A stretch of 64,000 bases of DNA from Scybalousia_A sp052170555 (lineage in GTDB: Bacteria; Bacteroidota; Bacteroidia; Bacteroidales; P3), in contig JBQNAI010000008.1 of NCBI GenBank assembly GCA_052170555.1, positions 1-64,000 of the forward strand, read 5' to 3'. Each line of letters begins with the position of its first letter. Position 1 is the stretch's first letter. Below are positions 1 to 8,800 of the stretch, piece by piece. The notes beneath the pieces are model-generated. The model was not told the origin of the DNA, ran no database searches, and was given only the letters and a program-made list of their open reading frames with translations. Made by a program: the position numbers and the translations under genes.

Positions 1-659
1 TAAAAATATAATTGAGTTATAAAAATTATCAATATAATGACAATCTGATAATAGTGTTGGATGTAAAAGCAATAATGAAGTATATGAGGTGCCGTTAAAT
101 GACAATTAAGGTATGTCGCTTTATGATGATCAATTAATACTGGAAAAAGTTTGTGAATTGGATTTATCTTTGAGAAGTTGGATTGAGCGTCTTTTTTTGA
201 GACCTGTTAAACAGATAAAGACAAAGCAGTACAAAAATATTAGTAGCGAGAGCAAATTTTGTTTGTGTTACAGAATAATGGTCAGGGATACAGGAATTAT
301 TTTTGTTAATGGAGTCATTATTAAGAAACATTGGAGCTGAGAAATATTTGGTATTTGAAGTAGAAAATATGTGATGAATAACAAAGAAGATATATAATCA
401 AATAGAAAATATAAGTTTATTTTGTAGTTATGATATAAAAAAAGTATTAAAAAAATGCTAAAATTTCTGGGAATAATTATAGAAATAACTGAATTATAAA
501 TAAAATCTTTGTAAATATACTTATCAGTATTGAATAATTGAGTTTGCAAATAGTTTTAATATATCCAGATCTATGGCTGATGTAAAGCATTTGATACTAA
601 AATTTAAATTATTATAAAAAAATAATTAAAAATTTTTATGTGTTGGCAGTATTTTATTG
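1..659. other. gene-poor, very AT-rich stretch
   Basis: I recognise no gene here. A plus-strand reading frame at 113-340 (75 codons) is preceded in frame by a TAA and some further open codons, so it may be a remnant of an older gene, but its translation resembles nothing I know. The rest is AT-rich with frequent stops in all frames. Confidence 0.5.
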
Positions 660-1614
660 ATGATGATATTTACTATATAAAAAAGTTTTGCCCAGGTGGT
701 AGGTATGAGTAAATACATTACTCTAACGATAGTAGAGTGGTCAGAATCTAAATTTTGGATTTATGACAGTTTCTAAAAATACAATGATGCATAGGGTAAA
801 TGGTTCATGGGCTATAACTCTTATAACAACTAAAGATTTTACATTTTTGAGTATTGAATAAGCAAAGGAAGGAACTATGGTGATAGTAAAAGACTTAGAT
901 TGCAGTCCTATCGTATGAATGATTATGAATTTGGATATATCTCACAATACAGAATTGACATAATAGACTTGTGATGGTGTTCCTTTGATAAGTTTGAATG
1001 TATCTAATAATCCTCAATTGTTAAAATTGCATTATCATAATGGTACATTGACAAGCTTAGATGTGTCCAATTGTAAGGATTTGGTAACCTTGAATTGTTC
1101 TAATAATGATTTGACAGATTTAGATGTATTGTACAATAAGTTATTAGTATTTTGTCTTGTTGTGGAATGAATTTACAACGAAAATATTTAATAATTTGAT
1201 TTGCTCTTTACCCAAAAGACAGAAAATAGAAAATACCATTTTTATATCACCATCTTCTACGGAAGATTAGAACCATTAGTCTTTTATTACAAATAATTAT
1301 ACGAATGTTAGGAAAAAAAAGTGGCAAATAAAATATTTGACTATAATCATATGCATGAAACTACAGGGACGTATAATTGTAATAGAGAGTTAAACGTTGC
1401 ATAAAATAAAACCTTATTAATTTATCTTAATCCGACAAAAAGCGAAATTTTTATTAATGTAATGCATGGTGAAATACTAAAAGTTTATTCTTTTATCGGC
1501 AAATTGTTATCTTATCGAAATTATGAATGGGAAAAATTTATATTTCATCACTTATAAAAAGACACATATATTATATTTGTTGATGATAAATCAATAAAAT
1601 TTATTAAGATGTAA
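660..1614 (+). pseudogene. decayed leucine-rich-repeat surface protein with T9SS sorting domain
   Basis: This is the wreck of a secreted Bacteroidota LRR protein. It starts with a broken signal peptide (ATG at 660, in-frame TAA at 678, then SFAQ), followed by an N-terminal region with KYITLT. LRR units with the pattern SLNVSNNPQL and SLDVSNCKDL lie at about 985-1130, and a segment like ICSLPKR at about 1200. The 3' end reads LNPTKSEIFINV and later VYSFIGKLL, a type A T9SS C-terminal sorting domain with one in-frame TAA before its last strand. Several further stops and at least one frame change are needed to read through, so it cannot make a full protein. The same family appears as a second wreck at 60300-61170 on the other strand. 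Confidence 0.8.
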
Positions 1615-1702
1615 AATTTATTATTTGATTGAATATTTTTGACGAATAATGATTTTTTTGTATTTTTCAGTTGTTTTTTGTTTGTTATTCAATTTATTTT
1701 TA

Positions 1703-1712
1703 TAAATTTGCA
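1703..1712 (+). promoter_or_regulatory. Bacteroidota -7 promoter element (TAAATTTGCA)
   Basis: It matches the TAnnTTTG consensus and lies about 200 bases before the lipoprotein gene that starts at 1911. The long leader contains a small hairpin with arms CCGCTG (1801-1806) and CAGCGG (1833-1838). Confidence 0.55.
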
Positions 1713-1910
1713 CGTGGGAGTGATAATATTAAATCTTGGTCAATTAAATTAAGTAATGGAAGAATTGTATACGTATCATAATCTTTCTTTATTGGTCATT
1801 CCGCTGGTATCGTTTTAGGGAATTTGTGGTATCAGCGGTTATGGATATTTTTTTGCATATGCATATATCTGATAAATTCCTTAAATAAATTATATAAAAA
1901 CATTAAAAAC

Positions 1911-2792
1911 ATGGTTGAAAAGAAAATTTTGTTGACAAGTTTAATACTTGCTTTTTTAGGGTTCTGCTTTACAGCATGTAATCAAGAAGAAGAGGTTAAG
2001 GATTTAAGAAAGAAGGGGAATAGTACAGAAAACCCTTTTGAGTACGTTGGTGTAGAACACAATAATTTATTAGATGTGTTTGCTAATCAACTGCGAGATA
2101 GCATACATTTCTCAGACTGGGATATTTATAGGTTTGATGTCGCTAATGATGACCTTAATTCGAGTGAATATACGTTTGCTAATTTTAGTGCAGATATGAG
2201 TACTATTGATGCTGTCGTACCTGATTTTCTATATTCCGACCCTGTTGTATATAGAAGATTTTCAAACAGTGAAATTGTATATTCATATATGCTTAGATTA
2301 CGAGAAATTTTAATTGGGGCTATTAATTCAGAATATCCTTTAACACCAAATGAATTTACACAATCAGTTTGTGGCATAGAAGATGAAGTAATCGGGCTAT
2401 ACAGTAATACTACTGACGTTAATGTCGTGCGAGATTATGCTTGTGTATTAGGGGCTCTTGCCATTGCAAAGTATTCTTATTTGTATTGGTATTCTGCGAC
2501 TTTTGATAAAAATCATTTATGGTATAAAATAGTCAATAATAGGATTAATACAAAATCAGTAAAAGGTCTATGCAGGTGGTTAAGAGCGGTTGTAGAGGCT
2601 GCAATAACTGATGTCTCTGGGTTTGTTCAAGAAGCTGTTGAATCAGCAACCCCTACTACTATAATCGGCCCTGATGGAGTTGCTGTACCCGCAATAACAA
2701 TTGATGCAGGAAAAGCTGTAAAACAAGGTGCTCGTGCTTCAAAACATGTATATAAAGATAGAATGGATGATGATACTGTATTAGAACAATAA
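1911..2792 (+). CDS. predicted lipoprotein of unknown function
   Basis: The protein has 293 residues from the chosen ATG. An earlier in-frame start at 1824 would add 29 residues ahead of the signal peptide, and the lipoprotein signal reads properly only from 1911. The N terminus has a lysine pair, a hydrophobic core and a lipobox ending FTAC (Cys23), so it is probably lipidated and anchored in the periplasm or at the surface. The mature part is acidic after the cysteine, then mixed alpha/beta-looking; residues near the C terminus are rich in A, V and P (TPTTIIGPDGVAVPA). I recognise no domain. It sits 17 bases upstream of a small outer-membrane-type protein and is probably cotranscribed with it. 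Confidence 0.75.
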   Translation: MVEKKILLTSLILAFLGFCFTACNQEEEVKDLRKKGNSTENPFEYVGVEHNNLLDVFANQLRDSIHFSDWDIYRFDVANDDLNSSEYTFANFSADMSTIDAVVPDFLYSDPVVYRRFSNSEIVYSYMLRLREILIGAINSEYPLTPNEFTQSVCGIEDEVIGLYSNTTDVNVVRDYACVLGALAIAKYSYLYWYSATFDKNHLWYKIVNNRINTKSVKGLCRWLRAVVEAAITDVSGFVQEAVESATPTTIIGPDGVAVPAITIDAGKAVKQGARASKHVYKDRMDDDTVLEQ

Positions 2793-2809
2793 AATAAATA
2801 ACAAAAGTT

Positions 2810-3397
2810 ATGAAAAAGATAATTAATTACATTTTAAGAGGAGTATTGTTTATACTCGTTGTTGGAAGTAGCATTCCAACAATGGCACAATTTGAAGGTA
2901 ATGCTTTTACCTCAACTGTCGGTTTTGCCAATCAAGATTTAAAACACAATGATAAGAATACTATGATTAGTATTGGGTATTCATATCACTTGAAGTTTTG
3001 CCCAAACTTCAATATTGCACTTGACTATGGGATTGAAGCCGCTGATAAGTACAGGGAAGGAACGTCCTTTGGTGCGGAATTAGACTATAGTTTTTTTGCT
3101 GGTATGTGGAATGGTGAAGTCGGTTATGCCTTAGGATTTGGAGCAAGATATCAGTATGATAGGCTATTTTTTACAAATAATCCTACAATAAAATCTCATG
3201 CAATTGGTCCTGTTGCAAGGCTTAGAATAGCTCAAACATTTATAGAAACGGGTTACTTGTGGGGAGTAAATGAGGTTAGTTTGGGTTTAAGTGAAGGCAA
3301 GGGAACAATGAACTCTTTTGTTTTAAAGGTAGGTGTGTATATTCCGTTGAATGAAAACGCAATTAACAGAAAACTAAAAAAACTATCTATCAACTAA
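2810..3397 (+). CDS. small outer-membrane beta-barrel-like protein
   Basis: The protein has 195 residues. An N-terminal signal peptide ends at MAQ (about residue 27). The mature protein alternates polar and aromatic or hydrophobic residues in short strands (for example ISIGYSYHLKF and GYALGFGARYQYD) separated by turns, typical of small 8-10-strand outer-membrane barrels in Bacteroidota. It lacks the usual terminal aromatic residue and ends in a basic tail (NRKLKKLSIN). The TraO-like proteins of conjugative elements are an alternative in size and style, but nothing else of such an element is nearby. It follows the lipoprotein gene by 17 bases and may partner with it. The family is not identified with confidence. 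Confidence 0.7.
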   Translation: MKKIINYILRGVLFILVVGSSIPTMAQFEGNAFTSTVGFANQDLKHNDKNTMISIGYSYHLKFCPNFNIALDYGIEAADKYREGTSFGAELDYSFFAGMWNGEVGYALGFGARYQYDRLFFTNNPTIKSHAIGPVARLRIAQTFIETGYLWGVNEVSLGLSEGKGTMNSFVLKVGVYIPLNENAINRKLKKLSIN

Positions 3398-3570
3398 AAA
3401 AATTAAATAAATATTTGATATATGACTCATATGAAATATTTTTTTATTTTCTTAATGTAATGCAGCGTTTTTATTGCAGACATAATCATAGAGGAATTTT
3501 GCAAAGAAAAAGGATTTCATGAGGAATATGTTTACGATACATGGCATTTTATCGCACTGAAATAAGGTGC
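3398..3570 (+). other. short decayed coding remnant
   Basis: A frame opening with ATG at about 3423 encodes a short hydrophobic stretch, is interrupted by one TAA, then continues for about 30 codons (FCKEKGFHEEYVYD). It could be a small gene inactivated by a nonsense mutation. I do not recognise it. Confidence 0.3.
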
Positions 3571-3579
3571 TGCGTTATT

Positions 3580-3623
3580 AAAATCCTTCTTGACTTTAAT
3601 AAGTTAAAGTCAAGAAGGATTTT
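3580..3623. terminator. perfect 19-bp inverted repeat, bidirectional terminator-like hairpin
   Basis: The arms at 3580-3598 and 3605-3623 are exact complements, separated by a 6-base loop. A/T runs on both outer sides would allow termination in either direction. It lies about 180 bases after the barrel gene. Confidence 0.75.
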
Positions 3624-3683
3624 GGTGAATGGTGATGTTAATTTTATTATTTGAAAGTAGAGTAGCATTCTATAAGATTTGGT

Positions 3684-3712
3684 AAAATACTGCAAATGCT
3701 TTGCAGTATTTT
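3684..3712. terminator. perfect 13-bp hairpin with 3-base loop
   Basis: Arms AAAATACTGCAAA (3684-3696) and TTTGCAGTATTTT (3700-3712) enclose loop TGC. It resembles an intrinsic terminator or a small structured element. A hydrophobic 61-codon frame starting at 3679 overlaps it and is not a convincing gene. Confidence 0.6.
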
Positions 3713-4570
3713 TGTGGTACATTCTTTGGAATGTCTTTCTAAATCAACAAAACTATCTAAAACCTCCATTGAATTGGCACCAATATTTTATAATTTTGTT
3801 GATAAGTCTTCTTGTAATGATAATATATACTTTAATACATATGCCATTTGATATATCCCCATAATAAAATGCACAACAGGTCTATTCTGCTTAAAGCCAT
3901 TTTTATCTTCCTTATATCATTTCTTCATTTCTTCTTTCTTCGTTTACATCACTATCCAATCTGATTTCTTTACAGCTATATCTAATTCCACACCATCAAG
4001 GCTTTCACTGGCAGTAATATGTATATAATACTTAAGCATAACATTCTGTATCCTAATCTCATAGACAATCTATGAAGTCTTTATAACTTTTTCAACTCAC
4101 ATCCTTTATCTCTGTCAATTCTGCTATCCTTTCCCTCGCACACAAAGAGTGAAGTGTTATCACTTTCCCATACGATACAGTTAAAGATAGGTTTTTATTG
4201 AATAATGTATAGACTATCCTGACTGGAGAACGTTTTTAACTCCGATCTATCATTAAAAATAGAGTTGGGAGAACTTCTAATGACCAATTTGGATTAAAAT
4301 AATTTTTATTAGTCCCACACTTCTGGGAATAAATTATGATTTGCCCTTACAAAAAATTTCTTTAAATAAAGAATTATATAATTTAATTCTAAAATCATAT
4401 TGAATTTTTAGAAATAGCGAATAAATTATTTTGCTATTTTATATTTCATTCCAATAATGAATATAAATTATTATCAGTTTTAAATACTTTATTTAAAGAT
4501 AGTTGAAATAAAAAAATGTAAAAAAAATCATTTTTTATACATTTTATTTGGTCGAAATAAAAAAATACAG
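3713..4570. other. gene-poor region, probably decayed
   Basis: No intact gene is visible. The minus strand at about 3880-4180 gives interrupted coding-like segments (for example DGVELDIAVKKSDW and GKDSRIDRDKGCEL) in different frames. They may be remnants of one dead gene, possibly a transposase, but I cannot identify them. Confidence 0.4.
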
Positions 4571-4580
4571 TAATTTTGCA
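4571..4580 (+). promoter_or_regulatory. promoter of tRNA-Val (TAATTTTGCA)
   Basis: The -7 element TAATTTTGCA lies about 20 bases downstream of a TTTGG -33 element (about 4547-4551). The same ATTTGGTC -33 context occurs before the initiator tRNA at 40097. The tRNA begins 20 bases downstream. Confidence 0.8.
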
Positions 4581-4600
4581 AACGCAATTGGGATACGGAG

Positions 4601-4675
4601 GGGAGTATAGCTCAGTTGGTTTAGAGCATCTGCCTTACAAGCAGAGGGTCATAGGTTCGACTCCTATTACTCCCA
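4601..4675 (+). tRNA. tRNA-Val (anticodon TAC)
   Basis: Acceptor arms GGGAGTA (4601-4607) and TACTCCC (4668-4674) pair perfectly, with discriminator A. The anticodon stem-loop is CTGCC TTACAAG CAG-like with loop CTTACAA, giving anticodon TAC. The T arm contains GGTTCGACTCC. CCA is not encoded. The phage-derived region begins downstream, so its 3' end is a candidate integration site, although no second copy of the 3' end is visible. Confidence 0.95.
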
Positions 4676-4687
4676 CAAAAGATAGAG

Positions 4688-4722
4688 GAGACTTGTAAGA
4701 TAGAATCTTGCAGGTCTCTTTT
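4688..4722 (+). terminator. terminator of tRNA-Val
   Basis: Left arm 4688-4701 pairs with right arm 4705-4718 (14 positions, including G-T pairs), with loop AGA-like and then TTTT. It is placed 12 bases after the tRNA. Confidence 0.75.
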
Positions 4723-5456
4723 CGTATCTCCTCTTACTATCCCTGTTATTAATTATATCGCTATTTGTACTGTTTTTACTATCTCGCTTAGTTTTTCTTA
4801 TCTATTTTACGTAGCGGTAGGGAGTTTTTTGTGTGTGGTGGAGGATTTTTATATGTGGTTAATGAAGTGTTCATTGCAATTCCCTCATATCCTTCACTTA
4901 TTTAACTGTAAAAAGAGTAGGAAATGTCATCATTATTCTGTTGGAGATTTAGATGTGGTATTAATTTTATCAAGTGTCTTTTGTAAATCTTGTAATACTC
5001 CTTAGCATTTTGTGAAAATCTTTTTTACTGGGAAGGGTATCGGTAGCGAATATAAGAGAGAACATTACTTTTATGTCTTTGTGTGATCTAATGTATCTTT
5101 TGCTTAGCTCTCTCATCCTTACAAAGGAATTTTACATCATTTGTGGGTTTATCCTGAAGCTGTTCTTAAATGTTCTCAAGCACTCACTTGTTGACAGTCA
5201 ATATTTAATCTGTTTTATCTTCTTTTTATTTCACCACTACAGCTTGTTTTAGGGCTTTGTGTATCGCTATTCCTTTTGTTTTTTTCTTGTGTTAACTTAG
5301 AGTACTCTTTCATTATATGGATTTATTTTTTTTCTTGTTATTGCGAGATACAGCCTTGTTTAGTCCTATTTATTTATATTTTGGCACTCGTAATGTCGCT
5401 TCTAATTCTCTGCTCTTTGTGTCTTAAATCCAATAAATGAAAAGCTAAGTAGATAA
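4723..5456. other. gene-free stretch at the left edge of the phage-derived region
   Basis: There is no open frame longer than a few dozen codons. Minus-strand fragments such as KDIKVMFSLIFATDTLPSK (about 5000-5080) look coding-like but are broken. This may be deleted or decayed prophage DNA. Confidence 0.4.
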
Positions 5457-5852
5457 GATTGGAAAGAATTTAGCAAAAACGGTATAGTAAATACTCCTAT
5501 AGGTGAAGTAAAGATGGGAGAAAATCAAATTACTAAACTTGCAAGGCAGGGGCGAGAGGGAAAACTTGGAATTATAAATCCAACACTGACCAACCCTGAT
5601 GTTATCATAGAAGATAAGAGTAAAGCAAAAGACGGACAAATAACAGAAAGAGATAGCAGTTATATTTTTGCTAAATCCTTTCAAAAACCTGACGGTAGCA
5701 GATATTATTGTTTTACTTCCGTTACGGAATCAAAAGGTAATAAAGAAGTGGTTATCTCTAATTAAGAAAAAAAAAGCAGGATATTGAATCTGCTTCAAAA
5801 CGAAAACATACTTTGGAAATACGCCGATGATATTTCTGCCACTTCAGAGTAG
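5457..5852 (+). pseudogene. broken 5' fragment of a polyvalent-protein gene, PBECR nuclease-like domain
   Basis: From 5457 the frame reads DWKEFSKNG, NTPIGEVKMGENQ, then QGREGKLG, NPDVIIED, SSYIFAKSF, RYYCFTSVT and VVISN, ending in TAA at 5763. This is the pattern of the phage Barnase-EndoU-ColicinE5/RelE-like (PBECR) nuclease domain found in giant phage polyvalent proteins. After the TAA the homology continues in another frame (KSRILNLLQNEN, then ILWKYADD) until a TAG at 5850, and a third frame then opens the long ORF at 5873. A stop also precedes the fragment in frame (5454-5456). It therefore looks like the damaged 5' part of the same gene as the downstream giant ORF, or of a tandem copy. 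Confidence 0.75.
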
Positions 5853-5872
5853 GGCAAGGCTTATACTCTAAT

Positions 5873-8800
5873 TTGGAAGAAAAAACGTCTGATTCCTCTT
5901 TAGAGGGCACGGATGCACCTCAAAGTACTTCCGCTGGCGAAAGTATGACAAAATCTGTTGATAATAAAATAGTTGCAGGGCAGAGATACGACAAGCAAGA
6001 TATTTCTAATTTGCGGGTTGGCGATAATATCATTGTACACAAGAACTCAGAGAACGAAAACGAGTTTGTCAGCAATTTAGACGGCAAAAACGTTAGTGTT
6101 TTATCTTTTGTTGAGGGATACAATAATGATGTTAGAAGTGTTGTCGTTTCAGATGAGCAAGGCAATCAATACGAACTACCTGTTATTTCTAATGAGGCTG
6201 ATTGGACTTTTGAAACAACCGACAACTTCCGAACAGAGCCATCTTCAACGGCAGAACCTCTGAAAGAACAGACGGGAAGAACGGATAATAATGAAGATAA
6301 CAATTTGAGTGAAGAGCTAGACGAAAACGGAATACCATTTGTTAAAGCCTCTGACGGTACAACAACATTTGGAGAAATAACAGCAGACAAAAAACTACAC
6401 GCTGCACCTATAAAAGTTGTACAAGGTAATAGAAATAACGGTTTAATTCACTTAGATAACAAACACGGCAAACAGATTAAAAACTCTGGTTTTAATTCTA
6501 CAAAAGAGTTTATTGAGTATGTTACAAAAAATTATACTCAAATAAAAGAAGGCATTGACAGCGAGGGGCTTCCAAACGGGACATATTTATTACAGATAGA
6601 ATATGGACATAACAATACACTATATGTAGAATTATCTAATAACGGTGAATATTGGAAAGTAAATAGTGGCGGAGTATTTCGTAAAGGATATGTAAAGGGA
6701 AATAGAACCATCTGGTCTGCCTCCGAAGTGCAGAATAGGAAATCTGTTTCCGACAATACTTTGCGAGATGATACCAAAGCAGATAATAATCCATCTCCGA
6801 ACGGTAATGTATCCAACAACAGTTCCGAAGGCAAAGGTACGATAAAATCTTTATCTGACAAAATAAAAAATAAAGAAGTTTTTAATCAGAATGCGGAGCA
6901 GACCCTTGTTGATTTGTATTCACAGATGCCCAAGGAGTCTGCCCAAAAGTTTGTAGGAGGAGTTATTTTAAAGTTGGAGAGCCAAAGAAAGAAACTTGAC
7001 AAATCCACTTCTTACGATGATATAGACAAGTTTATTGCGAACGAGCAAGCGATAAAAGAAGTAGAACTCCAGCTTGAATATTGGAACACCGTTAAAGACC
7101 TATTCAGTTCACCGCAATCACAGACGGAGAGCGTGCAGAGTTTGAAGACTATAAACGCCAAAGAGCAACAATTAGGAGATGCTTTAAGTTTAAGGGAGTT
7201 TATTTTACGTCGTTTAGCATTAGGCAGCAAATTTATTTGGGAAAATAATTCTAACGGAACAAGAGGATTAGGTTCACATTTAGGTTTAAGTCGTTCGGCA
7301 AAAGAAAGACGTCATTATTTTGAATTCTTGCAAGGTTCGGACGGACGAGCATTATACCCAGAACAATATGCTGAAAGTCTTTTGGCGGATGTTAGGCAGC
7401 AAATCAATCCCAATATAGAGTTTGATGAAGTGTTTAATGAGATATTGGATTGTTTGTCTTCATATTCCAGGCCGTCAGAGATGATGGACGAGGCTGTTAG
7501 ACTGCACTACAAGGCTGTTGATGAAATCCAACAAGCGATGTACGATAGACAAGAGCAGGAGATAGACCGTAGAGCAGACGAACAAGAAAGAGAACGTATT
7601 GTCAACGAGCAATTGAAAGCAAACGCCCTGTCGCCTGATGAATACGACAACCTAATGCAACAAACTACACAAGAAATAACCGAAAGCGATAGAGGAGATG
7701 AAACATTTAATAGGAACATTCCTCAAGATGCAGATGAAAGCGAACAACGAATAACCGAACTTATCAATAACAAGGAATGGGGCGAAGAAGCTAATACCAA
7801 GCAACACAAGGCAATAGACAACAACGGACAAACAGAGCTAGACGAAGTTTTGCGTGATACTGTTGTTGCTTTGCTAGGTGATGCTATTGGGAAGAAAAAT
7901 GTTATCACTGATGACGAGCAGGCACAACAATTGATTGATGAGGCTAACGGAGAAGAAAAGACACAAAGCGAGCGAACACAAAACATTGAACTACCAAGAC
8001 AAAATAACATAAAAAAGCAAAGAATATTCGGAGGTAACAGTGGCTATGTAGGGTATTCTATGAGTAAGCGTGCGGAACAGGCACGGGAAGGGGGTCGTTT
8101 GCCTAAAACAGACTTTAAGAAAAAATACAAAATTACTTCTGACGATGTCTTGGATGTATTGGTGTCAATTGGTGTCATTGATAACAAGGAATGGCATCAT
8201 ACAAGTAAGTTTGGCAATAGGACAAAATTTTATAGTTGGGAAGAAGAATCTTTTGCAGAACAATATCAACAAAACAAAAAAGAAATAAACGCTATTGTAA
8301 AACAAGACAAAAGAGAAAACCCATATAAATATACTTATTTTAATAAGTTTTCAGATGAATTTAATGCATTGCCTTATAACATAATAGTTGATAAAAGTTC
8401 AAAAATACTACAAGATTTTTTGAATAATCACCCAGAGGATAAAATCAAATATGATGAAAACCAAAGATATAACGAATGGGAAAGAAATAGCGAAACTCCA
8501 ATTGAAAGAATAACAAGAATTGGTAAAGAGGTTGCAAAATATTTTGAAGAAGAAAATAACGTTATAAAAGGACATAAAGTTTATCACGGAAGCCCTTATG
8601 AATTTACGGATTTTGGCGACGTTCAGTTTTTCAAAACAGGGGGCGGTGAAGTCTTTGGATTTGCAGTACCAAGCAAGGGAAAAATATATATTGACAAGAC
8701 GAAAGCCACAGCAGAAACTCCTATACACGAATACACTCACCTTTGGGCAGAGGCATTACGACAAAACAACCTGAAAGAGTGGAAAAACATCGTTGAGTTG

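Noticed and set aside
268..549. 93-codon minus-strand frame near the left edge
   Set aside because: Low-complexity I/F/L/Y composition typical of random AT-rich DNA.
3679..3864. 61-codon hydrophobic frame
   Set aside because: It starts inside a perfect hairpin, has no visible ribosome-binding or promoter signal, and matches no known protein.
4601..4675. Duplicated tRNA-Val 3' end as a right attachment site
   Set aside because: No copy of the T-arm and acceptor sequence was found before 17300.
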